A stretch of DNA of 64,000 nucleotides from Styela clava. Lineage: Eukaryota > Chordata > Ascidiacea > Stolidobranchia > Styelidae. The position numbers and the translations under genes are program-made. Positions 52,870-64,000 of the stretch are shown one piece after another. A model generated the notes under the pieces. It saw only the letters and a program-made list of their open reading frames with translations, was not told where the DNA came from and did not search any database. Location of the stretch: the NCBI RefSeq assembly GCF_964204865.1, contig NC_135254.1:5585001-5649000 (forward strand), read 5' to 3'. Each line of letters starts with the position of its first letter. Position 1 is the first letter of the stretch.

Positions 52870-53488
52870 TACCGTATTTCCGGGCAATAAGTCGCTTTTC
52901 TAGGGGGGCGTCTAATTGAGAAAGTATGTAGTTCTATGTGGCCTGTTTTTATTCGCATGAGTCTTCTCAAGCATGATTTGTGTAACCTTATATTTGGGTC
53001 TTAGGGTCTGCCAATCATGATATTTGATCGCAGACCGGTTATCGTTACTTCAATAAAGAAAAACACGGCCACCGAGATAAAGTGATTTGTGACCCTTTCG
53101 TTTTGCCGATTCAGCAGAACACGACAGGGACAGGAAAACACAGCTGTGAAATAACCCGTGGACGTAGAGTGTAGTACTTATCATCACATTCCAAAATTAT
53201 TTCAACATTCGGGTTAATAAGTTGTCCAAAATGATTGCCGTTTTACAACTTAAATTTACCACTCAATTGTTAAAAATAGTTAATTCGGTAATATGATTCT
53301 ACCAAACTAACATGATCTGGTTCTAAACATATAAAATTATTAGCGCATATCAGCATAACTGAACAACAGGGACACAATTTTTCTACCCGTCTTATTGGGG
53401 GCCTGTATGGAAAAACCCCTTTTTTTGAGTGCTAAAAATAGACATCGTCCTATTTGCCATGTGGACTTATTAGCCGGGAAATACGGTA
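52870..53488. mobile_element. MITE with ACCGTATTTCC termini, pogo-like
   Basis: TACCGTATTTCCGGGCAATA at the left and, inverted, TACCGTATTTCCCGGCTAAT at the right. The terminal wording equals that next to the pogo-type HTH remnant at 44.7 kb, so this is probably its non-autonomous partner. TA at the ends is compatible with a TA target. Confidence 0.7.
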
Positions 53489-53539
53489 TTTATAGCCGTC
53501 ATTGTTACGATATCCAATAAATTGTCACAAGTTGGAAAA

Positions 53540-54720
53540 ACAAGTCGATTTGTTAGAAAATAATTTCTGGCAAATAATTCTGATAACGATAGTTAAAAGT
53601 ATCGATCCTTTACCAGGATGATTTTTTATTGCGCAAAATAATCCAATCAATGACTGGTATCAGCATTTAAAATGTCATGCCGTATTAATTTAATTCTGTT
53701 CAATGTAACTCATGGTTGTATCGACAATCTGTGGACATAAAATGTGTGGTGAACTGACCGATATTATTAAATATTGATTCCCATTTTTATATTGATAAAA
53801 TAATGAAAGTATTAATACCAAATACCACGGGTATTTGTGGACACGAAATACGTGGTAAACTGCCAAATTGTAATTAATTTCGGATTCGTATTTACAAAAT
53901 AATAAAACTATCACAATTCTAAAATGCAACGGCGATCTGTGGCCTTAAAATGTGTGGTAAACTGCCCGATTTACCAACATTTCAGTTATGATAATAGAAT
54001 TAAATTAACACGGTCAGGCATTTTAAATAGTGGTATCTGGTATCGGTCATGAATTCGAATATTTTGCGCAGCACAAAATCATCCTAGTAAAAAGTCCATA
54101 CTTTTAAATACAAACTAATGGCAACCATTATCCAAATTAGTTCCCAAGAGCGGGATAAAGTAAAAATTATTTTTCTGTCTTGTGACAATTTTTCGTGAGT
54201 ACGAAAATAAGAATCAAAAACTAATTATATTCGGCACAATATCACGGCAATCTGTGGACATAAATTGTGTGGCAAACTCGCGATTAATATTAATTTTTGA
54301 TTCCTATTTTCGTATTTACAAAATACAACGGGGATCTGTGGACTTGGAATGTGTGGTAAACTACCCAATTATAAATAGTTTTTGATTCCTATTTTCATAT
54401 TTATAAAATAATAAAAGTATTATTACTCAAACATACAACGGCGATCTGCGGACTTAAAATGTGTGGTAAAGTTCCTGAATATAATTAATTTTTTTCGTAT
54501 TTTTGTACTCACGAAAAAAGTTGTCACAAGTCGGAAAAATAACTCATACTTTATCCCACTTTTTGGCAAATAATTTGGATGATGGTTGGTATTTAAAAGT
54601 ATGGGCGCTTTACTAGGATGATTTTGTGTTACGCAAATATTCAAATCCATCATCGATACCACTATTGCCATATTAATTTAATTCTGTTAACATGACTATA
54701 CTGCAATAATCTGCAAATAT
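53540..54720. mobile_element. Foldback elements in tandem, with about 100-bp repeats
   Basis: The order is arm - repeats - inverted arm - repeats - arm. Arms contain AGTATCGATCCTTTACCAGG, GTATTAATTTAATTCTGTT and their inverses at about 53550-53710, 53990-54180 and 54520-54700. Repeat units with GTGGACATAAAATGTGTGG start near 53731, 53838, 53939, 54252, 54337 and 54446. Same family as 43086-43850, in the opposite sense. Confidence 0.6.
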
Positions 54721-54918
54721 GAAATGCCTGGTAATATAATTCAATGGTGATGGTTTTAGATTGCGCTTTTTGTTAGTTTACTGTGCAGCTTCAATTTATC
54801 GATATCGGGAGACAAAATCCGCCAGACGTCCATCGAAGGAGGGATATTCGATCACCGTTAAAATAGGTTTCTCTAAAACGAGAGATTGTCTCTCGATCTG
54901 TAAAGTGTGCCGTACTGG

Positions 54919-55032
54919 ATATTGATCCATCGAACAAATTATTTTCAAATCTACGCCAACTTGTCGGCGCCCGAATGTCTGGTGTCAAATCTGTAACGAC
55001 GATGCAACATGACGTCGCTCACTTAACGGCGA
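54919..55032 (+). repeat. Near-identical direct repeat, copy 2
   Basis: Partner of 52449-52571. Here the CGATGCAACATGACGTC phrase is itself doubled right after it. Confidence 0.85.
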
Positions 55033-57149
55033 TGCAACATGACGTCTCCGAAGTGAGCGACGTCAAGTTCAACGTGTGCGTCAGATGCTATTATTGTGAT
55101 AAAAAAAAAATATTTGAATTTCAATTTTTTATCGGGTCTCCTACGACATCTCGCAATCAGTCTAATTTTCTATATACATTGATAACATCCTCTATCGAAT
55201 GACGCTATTTTCACGAAGTTAGCATTAGTAGAAGTCACGATTTGAGCCGCTCGAAAACAGAGTGTCAATTTTATGCTAAAGCGTTATTTTTTTAATTAAT
55301 GAATTAAATTGCGCAATTGAATATAATAGCAGATTTAGATATATAAGTCTTCACTATAGAAACTGCCATGGGCACAATATGACGCCATTCAGTCGAGATA
55401 TAAACGATTAAAAATTTCATCCGAAGTTACAAACCATCCGAAGTTACCTGCTTTTACGGTACCGGTACACTGCTTTTCGTTACCAACTAATATATCTAAA
55501 CATTCTGACCGACCCCTTTCAACTTGTATAATCTATCAATGTGAATTGTCCACACAAGAGTTTTATCAGAGGAATTTTTCCTTATATTATGTCGATTCGA
55601 ATCTAGTCCCGTGCCACTTACCGGTACATCACCCACGTGTTTGACTGGCTGAGTGAAATTAATGCCGATTTGTCAGAAACTTTTTATAAGACTCAATTTT
55701 GAAAACGTTACCACCAGAGTATGCCAGTGAGCCACTAAAATTATTGAGAGAGAGAGTTTATATTGGCATTAGGTGACTCCGACTATAATCAGCTTGACGA
55801 AATATTTTGAGAAATATAAAATTATTAATATGGTGTGGCATAATCTTTATTCGTTTTTTTATTTGTTTCTAGTTGTAATAGAATAATAAAGATCTATCAA
55901 CCAATCAATGAATCATCGACTAATACTTATATATTGGAAATGCGATACAACGTGATCTGAATAGCTCAGATTCGAATTCTCAATCACAAAAATACTTATC
56001 AAAACAAGGTATAATTAGGCACTATACCACACGCTTTCATGTCCACGAATTGTCGTGGTGTTTTGGGAGTAGTAATGTTTTTATTTTATCGATGCAACCG
56101 CTAATTAAATTGAACACGATTAAATTCATTAAGCAACGCATTTTCAATACGCCATATCAGTCATGGATAGATTACTTTGCGCAACAAAAAATCAATATCC
56201 AAGGATCGGATGTTGTTGATCGGCTCTTTGGCATAATCGCGCGAATTGAATTGTAGTCTACGTTTTTAGCAGATTTTAGGTCTTTCTGAGGGCAATATCG
56301 AATTCACAAGATCGCAAAAATAGGCATCACAACTAAATAAAATATAATCGAGCAATTTATCTCTCATTACCCGTAAAAACCTGCAAGAATCTTTCCATAT
56401 CTACATTTGGTGTAAGATTTCAAACACTTCACAACTAAAAAAGTGTTTCCGCAAATGTGAGTGCTTTCGAACATCGATAATATTTTCAAAGCAAAATCAA
56501 ACCTTGGAACAAAAAATTCTTTTGTCACCAAGACAACTTGCCGCCCACATTTGGTTACAAATCTGTTTGAATTCGTCAGCTTTCTTTTCAAACTCATGTA
56601 TACAAATTCACTTGCCAAGCCCATCATTCAACTTGCCTAGTGTAGTTACCTCATCTGGACTAGCCATAAAACTAGTCAATTCAGTGACATTAGTGGTGTA
56701 ACATTGCATCGAAAGATTTTCTGGTTCATTTTATGACGAAACAATATCAAATGCGATATTTTGATTACTCTCCGAATGCGAATGCGGGCTACAAAAATAA
56801 AGCTGGGGGCCACATGTGAACTGCGAGCCTGAGTTTGGACAACCCTGCTCTATACATTAACTGTGCATTGCGCGATTCCATCTGAGTTGAAGTATTCTTC
56901 ACATGCCTGCCCAGTAGAGCCATATACTGATGACGCATTTGCCCTGAGGCTGGTTTTCATTATGATTTGTGATAATCAAATTTGCTCTCAATCACACTAT
57001 AATATGAAATAAACCAGGTTTTACTGCAGCATAATGCGATATTGTTTTACTATACTACCGATAGAGCATTAAAACCTAACCAAATCCTAAATCTAAACTG
57101 CCCCAACTGTGGTATTATTCCCATACAATAGGTATAACATAGTACTGTT
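55033..57149. other. Non-coding; dispersed repeats
   Basis: About 55990-56310 is another degenerate copy of the TACCACAC/ATGTCC family with the arm-like AAATTGAACACGATTAAATT. 56380-56525 is similar to the end part of the 885-bp array unit (CATATCTACATTTGGTGTAAG). A MITE end GTTTGGACAACCCTG is at about 56836. No gene. Confidence 0.5.
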
Positions 57150-59640
57150 GTGCTCTAATTTCTATTCGTGCTTGCCCTGTTTTCATTGTTTACGGCGTGG
57201 CGCATGAATATTTACGGCTGGTCTACGTTCCGCTGTTCTGGAGGTAACACGTGAATTTGATGCTGTGCTCTATTTTATCGTAATCGTGCTTGCCCTATTT
57301 TTTTGTTTTGTTTACAAAGTGGCGCATTAATATTTACGACTGGTCTACGTTTCGCTGTTCTAGAGGTACCGTAACACGTGTGTTTGATGCTGTGCCCTGT
57401 TTAAGAGTAAATGTCAATTGTTGTTTAACAAAGCTCCAACCAAGCATAATAAATAATAACCGCTCAATAATACAGACGAATTATTATGTTATGTCCTGCG
57501 GGCGTTTTCTAATGTTCCGTTTTATATCAAGCGCAGGCATGCCGCACATCCGTGTGTTTTAGGCCAGTATGGTCTTTGTGCGTACACCCCGTCTTCAATA
57601 TTGATGAGTACTAACTCTTTTATATTGCTTTTGCGATACGAATAAACATACATACAAATCCTCGCATCATCTGCCACTGTTCGCCTGCCAACATGGCATC
57701 GCTGCTTGAAACGAGCCTCATGGGCGAATCCGATCGTCTTTCTTATGTTATCAAGTCGTTGTTGCTTCTAATTTTCAAGTTTCTAGACATTAAGGTGTCC
57801 CGGAATGGTTTAACACAAAGTTGGCAACCCTATCGGCTCCGGGGGCCACAAAATTATCTTTGCATTGTTCGCGGCCACGATAATAGGTAAACAGTGGTAC
57901 AATACAAAACAAACACTTTTATCGCGCAAACACACTGATTAGTATTTGTCATTTATCAAGCTTAAACATGCAAAAACCACGAAAAAACTTACTAAAACCT
58001 GCAAAAATTTTTCCATATCTACATTTGGTGTAAGATTTCAAACTCGTCATAACGGAAAAAGTGCTTCCGCAAATGTAAGTGCTTTCGAACATCGATGATA
58101 ATTTCAAAGCAAAATCCTAACTTTGGAAAATCCTATTCTTTTGTCACCAAGATTCCTCTATTTTATCGTAATCGTGCTTGCCCTATTTTCTTTGTTTACA
58201 AGTGGCACATTAATATTTACGACTGATCTACGTTTCGCTGTTCTAGAGGTACCGTAACACGTGTGTTTGATGCTGTGCCCTGTTCAAGAGTAAATGTCAA
58301 TTGTTGTTTAACAAAGCTCCAACCAAGCATAATAAATAATAACCGCTCAATAATACAGACGAATTATTATGTTATGTCCTGCGGGCGTTTTCTAATGTTC
58401 CGTTTTATATCAAGCGCAGGCATGCCGCACATCCGTGTGTTTTAGGCCAGTATGGTCTTTGTGCGTACACCCCGTCTTTAATATTGATGAGTACTAACTC
58501 TTTCATATTGCTTTTGCGATACGAATAAACATACATACAAATCCTCGCATCATCTGCCACTGTTCGCCTGCCAACATGGCATCGCTGCTTGAAACGAGCC
58601 TCATGGGCGAATCCGATCGTCTTTCTTATGTTATCAAGTCGTTGTTGCTTCTAATTTTCAAGTTTCTAGACATTAAGGTGTCCCGGAATGGTTTAACACA
58701 AAGTTGGCAACCCTATCGGCTGCGGGGGCCACAAAATTATCTTTGCATTGTTCGCGGCCACGATAATAGGTAAACAGTGGTACAATACAAAACAAACACT
58801 TTTATCGCGCAAACACACTGATTAGTATTTGTCATTTAGCAAGCTTAAACATGCAAAAACCACGAAAAAACTTACTAAAACCTGCAAAATTTTTTCCATA
58901 TCTACATTTGGTGTAAGATTTCAAACTCGTCATAACGGAAAAAGTGCTTCCGCAAATGTAAGTGCTTTCGAACATCGATGATAATTTCAAAGCAAAATCC
59001 TAACTTTGGAAAATCCTATTCTTTTGTCACCAAGATTCCTCTATTTTATCGTAATCGTGCTTGCCCTATTTTCTTTGTTTACAAAGTGGCACATTAATAT
59101 TTACGACTGATCTACGTTTCGCCGTTCTAGAGGTACCGTACCACGTGTGTTTGATGCTGTGCCGTGTTTAAGAGTAAATGCCAATACTTATACTAATATG
59201 TGAGCTGATTGATGGTGTGATGTTTGGGAAGTAAGGCGCCTCAATAATAACAATTGTAGTTGCTAATAACACGGAGAACTATAACAATTAAATAATAGGT
59301 GAGTCAATTGTTGTTTAACAAAGCTCCAATCAAGCATAATAAATGATAACCGCTCAATAATACAGACGATTTATTATGTTATGTCCTGCGGGCGTTTTCT
59401 AATGTTCCGTTTTATATCAAGCGCAGGCATGCCGCACATTCGCGCGCTTTAGGCCAGTATGGTCTTGTGCATACATCCCGACTTCGGTATTGATAAGTAC
59501 TAACTCTTTTATATTGCTTTTGCGAAACGAATAAATATACATACAAATCCTCTGTTCGCCTGTCAACATGAAATTGCTGATTTGAACGGGCCTCATGGAC
59601 GAATCAGATGGTGTTCCTTTTTCATACGTTATCAAGTCTT
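57150..59640 (+). repeat. Tandem array, unit about 885 bp
   Basis: CTCTATTTTATCGTAATCGTG marks unit starts at 57268, 58156 and 59039 (intervals 888 and 883). A truncated, more diverged unit precedes at 57150. The third unit is incomplete and has about 120 bp of extra sequence at 59185-59305. Units 1 and 2 are almost identical, even encoding the same 65-residue frame (57693 and 58576), which I treat as chance coding in a repeat. A TTGGCAACCCTATCGG / GGGGGCCAC block resembles hAT ends. Confidence 0.8.
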
Positions 59641-60528
59641 CTTGTCCTTTCTCTTTAGATGAATATTGTTACAGGCAGAAATTTAACTTTCGTGAATTAA
59701 CCTATTAATTTTAAGTATTCTGGTCCCGATAAACATGTTCAGACTTGGTCTCGTTTATTTATTTGTTTATTTATATTAAGCGTCACTGACCGAGAGAAAG
59801 TTTGAAGTCTTGGCAATGCTGGTGCAATACTCTCTTATATCAGCTGATTTGTATTCATGCCCTTGTTATTCTTATTGTATTATACTAAATGTCCTATTTA
59901 TTAGTGTGGGAGACAGTGCAATGAGGCCTGGTCACATGAATTTCTTTGTTAGTAGCTGCGATTACTTTGCGGCATTGAGTTGCAAATTGTAGGGTTTTGA
60001 TTATGCTAATTTAGAATTGTTAAGATGTTTAGGGTTATTTAGTAATATAGGTTCTAATTGAGTTGTATGTCGAAGGCTAATTATACTCTTTTATTGTTTT
60101 TGTGTCTTGTAGCTAAATTTAAGTACTGTTGTTGGGTTGGAGACACAAATATATTGTAACCACACATACAATACACACCATACATTTACATACAGACATC
60201 AAGTTTTTACATTCACTGTGTTACACTGCCGTTATACTTGCTGTGGAAATTTATCTATCTACTGTGGAACTTTTAACCTGATTCAGTGATTGTGGAATTT
60301 TACTGGACTGTGACTTGTATATACTGTAAATAGACTTTCATTACAAGTTCTTTCATACAAGTTGGATGTGTTTATGTGTGCGTTACTGCTGTGTCGAGAG
60401 TTAGCTACGGAAGTAGATTGACAAGACAGCCCAATAATCAGAAATAGGACCTGTAGAACCTCTTAACTCTACATTAAGTTACAATATAAGTCTCGACTGT
60501 TGTCTCGAAAGTTTAAAGTCAAGTGAAG
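59641..60528 (+). other. Leader and possible 5' LTR of the BEL/Pao element
   Basis: Non-coding sequence directly upstream of the gag-pol start. A plausible LTR start is TGTGGGAGACAGTGC at about 59905. Neither the LTR end nor a primer-binding site could be fixed, and the 3' LTR needed for comparison lies outside the window. Confidence 0.3.
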
Positions 60529-63500
60529 ATGTCAACTGTTTCTGGATCAACTACTAAGTCATGTATGTCTGAAAGAGCAAAGGCAGAGAAGAGATTGCGA
60601 CTTGCAAATCTGAGAAAGCAACAAATTCTGAAGCAAGCTGAGTTGAAACGTAAGCAACTTGAATTAGATTCTCAAACTTTAGCAGCCGAAGCAGATGCTG
60701 AAGAAGCTCAAATTGAGTATGATATGCTGTCAAGTGTTAGCCATTCAAGACGAGGCTCAGTTATTGACGGCTCAACATTTTATGGATTTGAAGCTCAATC
60801 TAGTTCTGAGAAAGTTGTCAAGTCAACTCCGATTACTGATCATTTGAAGTTATTAAGTCAAGATGATGTGGCTGATACGTCACTTCCGCCTCCTATGAAA
60901 CCATCAAATGTGTCGGACTTTGATCCAGAGAAAGCAAATAGAATCTTGCGGCAAATTTTTACTCCTATGGCAAAGGATGACAAAGGATGTATGTTGGATC
61001 CGAACGTTCCATTCATATCAAATGAGAATCAAATTCCATCACCTGCGAAGAATTTGGTGAGTGATATTATGCATGATCATAGATTTGATGCCAGTACAAA
61101 TCAACATCTCATTCGCTTGATTCCCACTGAAGTGCCGAATGTTGAACCTGTAAACAGGTCAGCAGCCCATGAAATTAAGATTGAGTCACCGGGTACTATA
61201 AGAAGCCATGCTAAGATGGAATATGGTATGCCGGATCACACTATTCATGCGATGGCGCAGCTGACGCAAGCTTTACAGGGAGGAATGCTGAATGTAGCAA
61301 ATATCATTAAGCAAGGTTTAATGTTCCCTCATATTAAGATGACAACATTTAAAGGAGAAATTCTCAAATATACTGAGTTTGTTCGAGAGTTCAATACTTT
61401 TATTGGTTCGAGTCAATTGGATGTTGCTCAAAAATTGAATTGTTTGATTTCCAATTGTGAAGGTTCTGCTAAAGAAGCAATATTGTCATGTGGTTCTTTA
61501 CCTGCAGAAAGAGGTTATGAACTGGCACGAAGTATTTTGCATCGAAATTATGGTCAGAGGCATCTCATAATTGATGCACATTTGCAATTACTTACTGAAG
61601 GTCCCTCAATAAAGGCAAATGATGTTAATGCATGGGATGAATTGGTCACCCAGGCACGGAATTGCCTCATTGTATTCAAGGAATATGATGCCAGATGTAG
61701 TTTGGATGATTTAACTACATTAAGGAAGATTGTAAAGAGATTTCCAATACAACATTTATGGAAATTTGCTCACATTGCTAATGAGAAGTACACCAATGGA
61801 GATATTGTCAATTTTGATACTCTTCTTACATTTATGGAGACAGTTTCAAATGTGAATAGATCTGGATTTGGTAAGCTTGCACTGGAGACACATAAAGGAA
61901 AGAAATATGTTGACAGTCCGAGTCAGCGGGGCAACCGCAGTGTGTCATCAATTCTTATTTCTGAAGAGTCATCTTCTAAAGCACCCACAGCTGATCCTAA
62001 GTTGAGTAATGCCACGTTGAGAAAACCACTACGAGAGTGCGTTGTGTGCAAATCTGATCATCAGTTGTGGAGGTGTGAAGAATTTAAGAAAAGGAAAACC
62101 AAAGAGATGTTCGAGGTTGTTTCCAGGAACAAGTTGTGTTTCAATTGTTTGCTTCCAGATCATTTTGCAAGCCAGTGCAAGTCAAATTATCATTGTAGAG
62201 CACCAGGTTGCAATAGAAAACATCACACACTGTTGCATGTTAATAAGAAGCCTGATTCAGTGAAACCAAATGGTAGTACAGATGTGCAATTACCTCAAGA
62301 TGTGGGGTCTAATGAGGCCGGAGCTACGACCGCCAATGAGGCCGGTGTAACTTCGACTCAGTTGTGTGCTACTGAAGTTAAACCTGCCACCTTTATAAGA
62401 AGAAAGGTGGTTCCTGTGCGAGTATGGGGAACCGATAATCAATCATACGACACATATGGATTCATTGATGATGGCAGTAATGTTAGCATTATCAAAACTG
62501 AGCTTATGAAGAAACTTGGTTTACAAGGCAACAGCGACCCACTCGTAATTAAGACGTTGGGTGGAAAAATTGAACATAAATCAAGTCCTGAAGTGTCACT
62601 GAATATTCAAGGACTCAATGAAACTAGGATTATTCAGATGCATGGAGTTCGAGTGTTGGACGATCTTCCCTCGGATTTGGAATGCAACATACCGTCTAAT
62701 AGTGCGATGGCGAAATACGAATACTTGAAAGATATCAATTTTCCAAATGCAAAGAATGCAAAGGTTGAAGTCCTGATTGGTGTAGATGTGCCTGAAGCTC
62801 ATGCGTGTTATGGAATGCGACGTGGGAGTAATTCAGAGCCATTTGCTGTGCATACTGGTCTTGGATGGGCATTATTCGGGCCAGATGGCAAATTTCATCA
62901 ACCAAGTGTAAAACATCTTGATTGGATTCATTTGGATAATGAAGAATTGCATGTTCAGATGGAGCAAGCTTTTCGGAATGAATTAAAGGATTCTAATGTC
63001 AGCGGATTTGACACTTTACCATCTATTGAAGACAAACAGGCTTTAAAGATCATGAATGATTCAATTTGTAAAGTGAATGGAAGATATCAAGTCAAGATTC
63101 CATGGAGGTCATCTGATATCGAGTTGCCTGATAATAAGCAAGTTGCTGAAAGAAGATTTGAGAATTTACAGAGACGTTGTGTCAAAGATTCTGGATATTA
63201 TGAAAAATATAAAGCCAAGATGGATGAATACATCTCTAAAGGATATGCTAGTAAAATTGAAGACCAAGATTTGATACACAAGAAAAATACATGGTATATT
63301 CCTCACCATGGAGTTGGAGGAAAATTCCGAATTGTTTTTGACGCGTCTGCCAAGTGTAACGATATATCATTGAATGACAATGTTTTAAGCGGGCCACCGG
63401 AAACAAGCCGTTTGTTTGGTGTCCTTACAAGATGTCGCGAAGAGAAAGTTCTGATCATTGGTGATATTTCTGCAATGTATCATCAAGTTTTGGTTGCACC

Positions 63501-64000
63501 GGAAGACAGAGATTCTCTGCGGTTCCTTTGGTGGCAAGATGGAGATTACAATCAACCAGTTGCAGAGTATCGTTGGAATGTTCACATTTTTGGTGGCCCT
63601 TGGGCTCCTAGTGTATGCTGTTATGCCCTGAGGAGAGTTGCTGTCGACAATCGAGATCAAATGGACAAGGAAACTTTAAGTGCAATTAATGAAAATTTTT
63701 ACGTCGATGATTTGCTTCGGTCAGAGCCAACCGTGGAAGATGCAGTTCATCGTATAAAGGATTTGTCCTCTCTTCTTGATGATTCGGGATTTCATCTTAC
63801 TAAGTTTTTGAGTTCTCAACCTGAAGTTTTGGAAACTATCTCTGAAGCAGATAGATCACCTACTACAATAAGTTTTAATTTTGAAGAAAATATGTCACAG
63901 AAGGCATTGGGTTTACTGTGGGATGTATCTACTGATGCATTTCGTTTCGAAGTCAATATTGAGCAAAAACCATATACAAGACGTGGATTGTTAGCGATGC
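60529..64000 (+). CDS. BEL/Pao retrotransposon gag-pol, runs off the window
   Basis: A single frame of 1157 codons from ATG 60529 with no stop. In order: a charged coiled-coil-like N-terminus rich in K, E and Q (residues 10-75); a gag region like DUF1759 (about 270-420); zinc-binding C-V-V-C (about 503) and a perfect CCHC knuckle CFNCLLPDHFASQC (about 536-549); further C/H pairs to about 571; an aspartic-protease box FIDDGSN (residues 645-651, DUF1758-like); reverse transcriptase with FRIVFDASA (about 933), GDIS with catalytic Asp about 979, and YVDD (1058-1061). RNase H, Pao-specific and integrase parts lie beyond 64000. No frameshift or stop is visible in this part, unlike the other elements. 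Such elements are intracellular retrotransposons; I see no envelope gene in this part. Confidence 0.9.
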   Translation, partial: MSTVSGSTTKSCMSERAKAEKRLRLANLRKQQILKQAELKRKQLELDSQTLAAEADAEEAQIEYDMLSSVSHSRRGSVIDGSTFYGFEAQSSSEKVVKSTPITDHLKLLSQDDVADTSLPPPMKPSNVSDFDPEKANRILRQIFTPMAKDDKGCMLDPNVPFISNENQIPSPAKNLVSDIMHDHRFDASTNQHLIRLIPTEVPNVEPVNRSAAHEIKIESPGTIRSHAKMEYGMPDHTIHAMAQLTQALQGGMLNVANIIKQGLMFPHIKMTTFKGEILKYTEFVREFNTFIGSSQLDVAQKLNCLISNCEGSAKEAILSCGSLPAERGYELARSILHRNYGQRHLIIDAHLQLLTEGPSIKANDVNAWDELVTQARNCLIVFKEYDARCSLDDLTTLRKIVKRFPIQHLWKFAHIANEKYTNGDIVNFDTLLTFMETVSNVNRSGFGKLALETHKGKKYVDSPSQRGNRSVSSILISEESSSKAPTADPKLSNATLRKPLRECVVCKSDHQLWRCEEFKKRKTKEMFEVVSRNKLCFNCLLPDHFASQCKSNYHCRAPGCNRKHHTLLHVNKKPDSVKPNGSTDVQLPQDVGSNEAGATTANEAGVTSTQLCATEVKPATFIRRKVVPVRVWGTDNQSYDTYGFIDDGSNVSIIKTELMKKLGLQGNSDPLVIKTLGGKIEHKSSPEVSLNIQGLNETRIIQMHGVRVLDDLPSDLECNIPSNSAMAKYEYLKDINFPNAKNAKVEVLIGVDVPEAHACYGMRRGSNSEPFAVHTGLGWALFGPDGKFHQPSVKHLDWIHLDNEELHVQMEQAFRNELKDSNVSGFDTLPSIEDKQALKIMNDSICKVNGRYQVKIPWRSSDIELPDNKQVAERRFENLQRRCVKDSGYYEKYKAKMDEYISKGYASKIEDQDLIHKKNTWYIPHHGVGGKFRIVFDASAKCNDISLNDNVLSGPPETSRLFGVLTRCREEKVLIIGDISAMYHQVLVAPEDRDSLRFLWWQDGDYNQPVAEYRWNVHIFGGPWAPSVCCYALRRVAVDNRDQMDKETLSAINENFYVDDLLRSEPTVEDAVHRIKDLSSLLDDSGFHLTKFLSSQPEVLETISEADRSPTTISFNFEENMSQKALGLLWDVSTDAFRFEVNIEQKPYTRRGLLAM

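Noticed and set aside
52571-56845. A single hAT element from CAGGGTTGTCC to GGACAACCCTG
   Set aside because: The flanking 8-mers do not match, and the 120-bp direct repeat and foldbacks cross the interval; the two ends more likely belong to different copies.
57693-58773. Two identical 65-residue frames as a duplicated small gene
   Set aside because: They are simply the same position in the 885-bp tandem unit and have no domain or codon signal.

Overview
The window is eukaryotic, AT-rich, metazoan-looking DNA. It is made almost entirely of transposable elements in various states of decay, with a small family of C2H2 zinc-finger genes embedded in them. There are no bacterial-style operons, rRNA or convincing tRNA genes. 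The mix of elements (many hAT MITEs with 8-bp target duplications, CR1/L2-like and I-like LINEs, a BEL/Pao retrotransposon, tRNA-derived SINEs, a helentron-like element, piggyBac and pogo remnants) indicates an invertebrate. A tunicate is my guess, but nothing in the window proves a species.

Layout. 0.5-1.3 kb: zinc-finger pseudogene with two 1-bp frameshifts. 2.8-3.5 kb: piggyBac-like remnant with TTAA ends. 3.7-5.4 kb: helentron-like element with an internal 290-bp tandem repeat. 5.7-15.4 kb: a CR1/L2-like LINE on the minus strand carrying an internal 532-bp tandem duplication. Three elements interrupt it: a 0.9-kb hAT MITE, a 4.5-kb hAT-like element that itself carries a 2.9-kb long-inverted-repeat element, and a 1.06-kb solo LTR. 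15.36 kb: zinc-finger scrap at the LINE 5' end. 17.8-22 kb: hAT MITE, SINE pieces and a hAT element with a frameshifted transposase. 22-28.5 kb: an RNase H-bearing I-like LINE, also stacked with nested MITEs. 29-34 kb: mostly non-coding.

34.4-42 kb holds the main genes: a decaying zinc-finger gene on the plus strand and two intact minus-strand paralogues of exactly 409 residues and 11 fingers each. The two sit in a head-to-tail segmental duplication. They differ mostly at the recognition-helix positions that set DNA specificity, which suggests sequence-specific DNA-binding proteins under diversification. Their targets are unknown; the surrounding transposons are one possible class.

43-55 kb: foldback elements with about 100-bp internal repeats, a pogo-like fragment and its MITE, a 4.6-kb hAT-like element with a perfect 8-bp target duplication, another hAT element, and a near full-length SINE. 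57.1-59.6 kb: a tandem array with a period of about 885 bp. 60.5 kb to the window end: an uninterrupted BEL/Pao gag-pol frame (1157 codons visible), the only autonomous element here that looks undamaged.

Element boundaries were read by eye from terminal inverted repeats and target-site duplications. Superfamily names are assignments from those hallmarks, not from database searches.
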